DNA of 58,790 bases from Desulfohalobiaceae bacterium. Its GTDB lineage: Bacteria > Desulfobacterota > Desulfovibrionia > Desulfovibrionales > Desulfothermaceae. The stretch covers positions 1-58,790 of the forward strand of contig JALWFY010000029.1 of assembly GCA_027013815.1 (NCBI GenBank), written 5' to 3'. The position numbers and the translations under genes are program-made. The notes beneath the pieces are model-generated. The model was not told the DNA's origin. It was given only the letters and a program-made list of their open reading frames with translations, and made no database searches. Numbering within the stretch: the first letter of the stretch is position 1; the number at the start of each line of letters is the position of its first letter. Of this stretch, positions 57,556-58,790 are shown piece after piece.

Positions 57556-58446
57556 TTAAAGGGTAGAGGCGCCTACTTGTTTATATTTATGCGAGATATG
57601 ATCAGCTATTAGGTTGAATATTAAGGTCAAGAAAAAAAGTACTATACCAATTGCAAATAGGGCAAAATAATGCTCACTGTGATAGGGGGCCTCTCCCATC
57701 TCTGCTGCTATACTTGCAGGCATTGGCCTCACAGGATCAAATATAGATTCAGGTATCATTGCTGCGCCCCCTGCCACCATCAAGACTACCATGGTTTCTC
57801 CTATTGCCCTTGACATCCCCAATATAACACCTGTAGATATGCCAGATATAGATGCAGGTAGTATTACCCTAATTATTGTCTGCAAATGGGTTGCTCCAAG
57901 GGCTAGAGAACCTTCCTTTAATTCCCTTGGCACACTATAGATAGCGTCTTCAGATATAGAACAAATAGTGGGAATAGACATAAATGCAAGCATTAGTGCT
58001 GCATTAAACATATTTAGACCTGTGTCTAGGTCTAAATATTTCTGTAAAAAGGGTGCTACCACTACCATCCCAAAAAAACCAATAACTACAGAAGGAAGGG
58101 CGGCTAGAAGTTCAATTATTGGCTTTATAATACTCCTTGTCTTAGGGTTGGCGATTTCTGCTAGATAAATTGCTGTTAGCACCCCAAGGGGAATTGAAAA
58201 CACCGATGATAGCCCTGTTACATAAATGGATCCTAAAAATAATGGAAGTATCCCAAATGAAGGGGGATCAGATGTAGGATACCAGTATTTTCCAAACAAG
58301 AAATCTTTAAAAGACACCACCTTAAATATAGGAACCCCTTCAATAAACAAAAAATAAACTATAAGTCCAAGCACCAACACAGACACCAAGGCACACAGGA
58401 AAAATAGATATTTTATAATATTGTCTTTTGTCTTATAAGATAACAA
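57556..58446 (-). CDS. pstC: Phosphate ABC transporter permease PstC
   Basis: A 296-residue permease if translation begins at the TTG at 58446, which has AAGGAGAAGG just before it. An ATG far upstream (58608) is open in frame, but those 54 codons are from an AT-rich repeat. Family features: FLFGKYWYPTSDPPSFGILP, PLGVLTAIYLAEIA, ELLAALPSVVIGFFGM, EAA-loop EDAIYSVPRELKEGSLALGA and SRAIGETMVVLMVAGGAAM. It forms the channel with PstA. Confidence 0.93.
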   Translation of the reverse strand: MLSYKTKDNIIKYLFFLCALVSVLVLGLIVYFLFIEGVPIFKVVSFKDFLFGKYWYPTSDPPSFGILPLFLGSIYVTGLSSVFSIPLGVLTAIYLAEIANPKTRSIIKPIIELLAALPSVVIGFFGMVVVAPFLQKYLDLDTGLNMFNAALMLAFMSIPTICSISEDAIYSVPRELKEGSLALGATHLQTIIRVILPASISGISTGVILGMSRAIGETMVVLMVAGGAAMIPESIFDPVRPMPASIAAEMGEAPYHSEHYFALFAIGIVLFFLTLIFNLIADHISHKYKQVGASTL

Positions 58447-58498
58447 ACTCCCTTCTCCTTGTATTTGGGTATTTGGGGACCGTCCTTTATTTAATAAT

Positions 58499-58665
58499 AA
58501 ACTAAAGTCCCGAAGATTGCATATTGGTATAAAAGGCCACAAGGGACTAAAGGCTAAAGGCATTGGTATAATTTTGGATATTGAATTTTGTATTGATCTC
58601 TTTTTCATTCAAAATCCAAAATTTATAATTCAGAATTAAAATTCAAAAATAGCCCTTAGCCTTTT
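58499..58665. repeat. AT-rich repeat with AAAGGCTAAAGGC arms, pstS-pstC gap
   Basis: Plus-strand order: AAACTAAAGTCCCGAAG, ATTGCATATTGGTATAAAAGG, ACTAAAGGCTAAAGGC, ATTTTGGATATTGAATTTTG, TTCATTCAAAATCC, TTCAGAATTAAAATTC, AATAGCCCTTAGCC. This matches the order at 31183-31390. The two arms (AAAGGCTAAAGGC and GCCCTTAGCC) allow a long foldback. It lies between the binding-protein gene and the first permease gene. Confidence 0.75.
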
Positions 58666-58670
58666 TCATA

Positions 58671-58790
58671 CTAATACAAGGGAATATAGCCTGCTTTTTT
58701 TACTAACTTTTGGCCTTTATATGGATTTAATACATAATTTATAAATTTTGCCACATCCCCTTTGGGCCATCCACTTGTAAACATATATAA
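58671..58790 (-). CDS. pstS: Phosphate-binding protein PstS, C-terminal part
   Basis: The last 39 codons, running off the window, read LYMFTSGWPKGDVAKFINYV then LNPYKGQKLVKKAGYIPLY and a TAG. This is the C-terminal signature of PstS-type periplasmic phosphate-binding proteins (GxVaxFIxFvLSPeGQkIVEkeGYIPl). It is the first gene of the pst cluster, upstream of pstC on the same strand. Confidence 0.85.
   Translation of the reverse strand, partial: LYMFTSGWPKGDVAKFINYVLNPYKGQKLVKKAGYIPLY

Overview
The window reads as chromosomal DNA of a low-GC (about 35-38% by eye) Gram-negative bacterium. The combination of a DctPQM TRAP transporter, a pyruvoyl arginine decarboxylase with agmatinase and a deoxyhypusine-synthase-like enzyme, a short EF-Ts, a two-piece LysO exporter, a ResB/ResC-like pair and KatG suggests a Desulfobacterota member, perhaps close to Desulfovibrionales. 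That placement is an inference; there is no rRNA in the window and I found no tRNA.

Layout. Positions 1-3.9 kb are a graveyard of accessory DNA: the edge of an IS3-family element, an intact ORF6N protein, remnants of two AlbA_2-type ATPase regulators (one broken at a 10-bp tandem repeat), a RhuM-Fic pseudogene interrupted by a multi-hairpin element, and a cobalamin riboswitch whose TonB-receptor gene is deleted down to its last 35 codons. From 4.0 to 7.9 kb lie a divergent ccsA/resB-like pair and, convergent to it, katG. A lone CheY-like receiver follows. From 9.1 to 16.6 kb on the minus strand is the classic rpsB-tsf-pyrH-frr-uppS-cdsA-dxr-rseP-tsaB block, joining translation, isoprenoid/undecaprenyl and phospholipid synthesis and tRNA modification. 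From 16.8 to 22.6 kb on the minus strand are lysO (two parts), a tRNA methyltransferase, dedA, plsC, RNase J and a FAH hydrolase.

From 22.8 to 29.7 kb on the plus strand are an aminotransferase, an NtrB/NtrC-type two-component pair and a helicase that looks like a natural fusion of MrfA and MrfB. Then come dctP, dctQ, dctM, fabD, argS and a SPOR protein. At 36.85-37.43 kb is a two-gene DUF4160/DUF2442 unit ending in what I read as an integron attC site. A polyamine cluster (37.8-40.5 kb) leads into queF, a MetE/UROD-like gene and an RNA m5U methyltransferase. Next are an RdgC-like protein, a YkgJ cysteine-cluster protein, a zinc alcohol dehydrogenase overlapping an HD-GYP/GGDEF-like gene, and two overlapping MutS-core ATPases. 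The last 7 kb (minus strand) is the phosphate regulon pstS-pstC-pstA-phoR-pstB-phoU-phoB, preceded downstream by a LOG-family gene and an RRM protein.

The most unusual signal is in the gaps. At least four intergenic or gene-interrupting sites carry arrays of small hairpins in fixed order (a GAAGC/GGAAC stem, TGGCCT..AGGCCA, AAGGA..TCCTT, GCGTAAG, another GAAGC/GGAAC stem). One copy is inserted in the rhuM pseudogene, and its outer stem is built partly from the target gene. Other AT-rich repeat families sit between the binding-protein gene and the permease genes of both transporters (dctP|dctQM and pstS|pstCAB) and in front of argS and the deoxyhypusine-synthase-like gene.
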